Of a stretch of 11,113 nucleotides of DNA, positions 9,764 through 11,113 are shown in pieces. The DNA is from Lunasporangiospora selenospora (lineage: Eukaryota; Mortierellomycota; Mortierellomycetes; Mortierellales; Mortierellaceae), in assembly GCA_015680635.1 (NCBI GenBank), contig JAABOA010000421.1:4201-15313 (forward strand), given 5' to 3'. Below the pieces are notes generated by a model. It did no database searches. It had not been told where the DNA came from and saw only the letters and a list, made by a program, of their open reading frames with translations. How positions within the stretch are numbered: the stretch's first letter is position 1; every line of letters begins with the position of its first letter. Both the position numbers and the translations under genes were made by a program.

Positions 9764-9832
9764 TCGAATGACTGAACGTGAGCTCAACCTCATATTCTCC
9801 TCTTCTTTAAAGGGGAAAGGTGGGTATCATTG

Positions 9833-10136
9833 TCAATATAGTTGATCCGGATCGGTTATCATGTTGAGTTCAAGCCCTCTGGGATCGACAGCGTCCAGTT
9901 CCCAGATCATATCAGTGGCACGGCTAATAGCAGCAACCACGGCGAGCGCCTTACCTATACCATCGCCCGAGGCAGTCATGGTCATCAAGATTGAAGGTGG
10001 TGATGATGAGGTATAAACCAAGGAGGTAGAGGATGTACCCATGGAAGCGGTAGAAGAAACTGGGGACCAAGAAGATTCAACAACCCCAATGGCAGAATCC
10101 GAGAGTGAGGTCAAGACTTTGGAGCCGAGAGTTTAG
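9833..10136. other. Open on both strands; possible coding remnant
   Basis: The minus strand has an uninterrupted frame of 93 codons (10114-9833) containing ASGDGIGKALAVVAAISRAT and ending at a TAG. On the plus strand one frame (9846-10136) has a single stop at 10014 and ends acidic: PIPSPEAVMVIKIEGGDDEV, then VEDVPMEAVEETGDQEDS. Neither has a recognised domain. The plus reading continues the orientation of the decayed tracts to the left and looks like an acidic activator-type tail, while the minus reading has no stop. I cannot choose between them. Confidence 0.2.
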
Positions 10137-10400
10137 TAGGAGATTTGTTTAGATATCGGTAGAGGAGTGAGCCAATAGTTTGATATGCGTTGGTTCATTT
10201 CGGTGGATCGGATCGGCCACGAATAGTTCCCACGAACCTCACAGTCCCCTCTTAGATTAAGTGGTTCATTTTAATTAACCATTTCACTCTATTTGCAAGT
10301 CGGTTCTTTTTTTTGGATAGAGATTAATAATTAATCGCTTTTATATCTTTTTGTTTGATAGCTGTTAACGTTCAATAAATAGACCGAATCGGTCGAGTTC
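10137..10400. other. AT-rich spacer, nothing recognised
   Basis: The stretch contains TTAATTAA and ATTAATAATTAAT palindromic runs and an AATAAA at about 10374. I see no coding signal. The AATAAA could be the poly(A) site of a transcript from the left. Confidence 0.4.
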
Positions 10401-10501
10401 GTGCTCCGAGTCTTGATCAATGGATTATGTCTCCTCACTTCAGGAGGAGGGCTACCAGTGCCTCATATGCTTGAGATTGCCGATGGCGGAGTGAAGGAGC
10501 A

Positions 10502-10617
10502 GGAGGAAGCAGAAGAAGCAGAAGAAGAAGAAGAAGCAGAAGAAGCAGAAGAAGCAGAAGAAGCAGAAGAAGCAGAAGAAGCAGAAGAAGAAGAAGAAGA
10601 AGAAGAAGAAGAAGAAG
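10502..10617 (+). repeat. GAA/GCA trinucleotide microsatellite
   Basis: This is a purine-rich triplet array of GAA with interspersed GCA, partly as a 9-base unit GCAGAAGAA, ending in an uninterrupted GAA run. In the plus frame 10401-10637 it reads as Glu with occasional Ala; the minus frames read Leu-rich or Ser/Ala-rich. No non-repetitive domain flanks it, so I treat it as a repeat and not as a gene. Polypurine mirror repeats of this kind can form triplex DNA and expand or contract. Confidence 0.85.
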
Positions 10618-10637
10618 AATTGGAGGAGGACAAGTGA

Positions 10638-10961
10638 AAGGGGAGAGGATGGGAGAAGATATGAAAGAATAGACTATTCCCTCTCGCGTCAACACGGCAG
10701 CAGTTGCAGAGTCCACAAAAACCGAGGAGACCAAAGAGCGAGTAGTTGCTAGTCGAAAGTGCGCACAAGATATATCCTCACTTTTTGTTCTTCATGCACA
10801 AAGCTTTCATCTATGTATTGGACTTGTGTGGCGAGTAATGCCAGGCCTCTCATCTTCCAATCCCGCTTCATTAGAATTCGAGGGAGCGTTCGAACGGATT
10901 GTTTATCTAAAATATTTACTGATATCTGAATACAGTGAAACTTTCATCAAATCCCTCACTA
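10638..10961. other. Spacer downstream of the leucine-rich-repeat gene, nothing recognised
   Basis: This lies 3' of the minus-strand leucine-rich-repeat gene. There are no further LRR units in any minus frame and no plausible continuing exon. Several AG acceptor-like sites occur, but what follows them is not LRR-like. Confidence 0.4.
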
Positions 10962-11113
10962 TCATTCAAATAGTTTCGTATGTAGTTGAATTGGTCTTGC
11001 CTCAGACAACGCCCCGGCTCCGTCGACTCCAATTTTGTTGTCTAACAAGTCCAAAGTGGTCAGAGTCGAGTTGATCTTGAGTGCCTCAGCCAGCGCCTTG
11101 GCTCCGTCGACTC
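10962..11113 (-). CDS. Leucine-rich-repeat (RNI-like) protein, C-terminal part
   Basis: The gene enters from the right edge on the minus strand and stops at TGA 10964-10962. The 49 residues begin VDGAKALAEALKINSTLTTL, then DLLDNKIG, then VDGAGALSEA, and end RPIQLHTKLFE. This is the ribonuclease-inhibitor-like LRR consensus (GA.ALAEALK.N.TLT.LDL..N.IG), one full 28-residue unit plus the start of the next. Such proteins form curved solenoids for protein binding. Similar arrays occur in NLR-like and Ran GTPase-activating-like proteins and are numerous in some early-diverging fungi. The second unit breaks off after ALSEA where the family would continue LK.N.TLT, exactly at GAG|GCAAGA, which resembles a GC-type splice donor. 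The visible tail may therefore be intron read-through, or the copy is truncated. The cellular role cannot be told from this fragment. Confidence 0.8.
   Translation of the reverse strand, partial: VDGAKALAEALKINSTLTTLDLLDNKIGVDGAGALSEARPIQLHTKLFE
11016..11113 (-). repeat. 84-bp direct repeat coding one LRR unit
   Basis: The 14-mer GGCTCCGTCGACTC occurs at 11016-11029 and again at 11100-11113, exactly 84 bases apart, the length of one 28-residue LRR. Identity at nucleotide level around the GVDGA codons suggests recent unit duplication or conversion. The array continues beyond the window. Confidence 0.8.

Noticed and set aside
10401-10637. Poly-glutamate protein frame
   Set aside because: It is made almost wholly of the GAA/GCA microsatellite, starts at a non-ATG codon and has no flanking domain.

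Overview
This window is eukaryotic nuclear DNA, almost certainly from a fungus. Genes are interrupted by short GT-AG introns of about 60-290 bp, there are CT-rich and poly-T leaders before a start codon, and there are no operons. A 28-residue leucine-rich repeat of the GA.ALAEALK.NSTLTTLDL type at the right edge and the intron density suggest an early-diverging lineage such as Mortierellomycota. That placement is inference, not proof.

Layout. (1) Positions 2-309, plus strand: the 3' end of a class III alcohol dehydrogenase (glutathione-dependent formaldehyde dehydrogenase), whose last intron must be spliced to restore the conserved C-terminus. (2) Positions 310 to about 3230: no gene I can support. 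(3) Positions 3764-5954, plus strand: a complete six-exon DDI1 gene with ubiquitin-like, helical, retroviral-type aspartic protease and UBA domains (490 residues), preceded by a pyrimidine-rich leader. One of its introns is of the rare GC-AG class. (4) Positions 6096-6375: a near-palindromic double poly(A) signal and, facing DDI1, the probable last two exons of an unidentified minus-strand gene. (5) Positions 7023-7200: an E-box plus TATA promoter-like block and a possible short first exon. (6) Positions 7597-7708: an 8-bp minisatellite. (7) Positions about 7999-9094: protein-like sequence (His/Pro/Tyr-rich, then Gln/Ala/Pro-rich) broken by frame changes and stops, best read as a decayed gene. 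Two further broken protein-like stretches follow (9209-9763 and 9846-10136). (8) Positions 10502-10617: a GAA/GCA microsatellite. (9) Positions 10962-11113, minus strand: the 3' end of a leucine-rich-repeat gene with an 84-bp internal repeat.

The two recognisable housekeeping genes are functionally unrelated (formaldehyde/S-nitrosoglutathione metabolism; ubiquitin-proteasome shuttle and protease). I see no coordinated system. The right half looks like accessory, decaying sequence. The most useful observations are the splice structures, the shared 3' end and the eroded coding tract.
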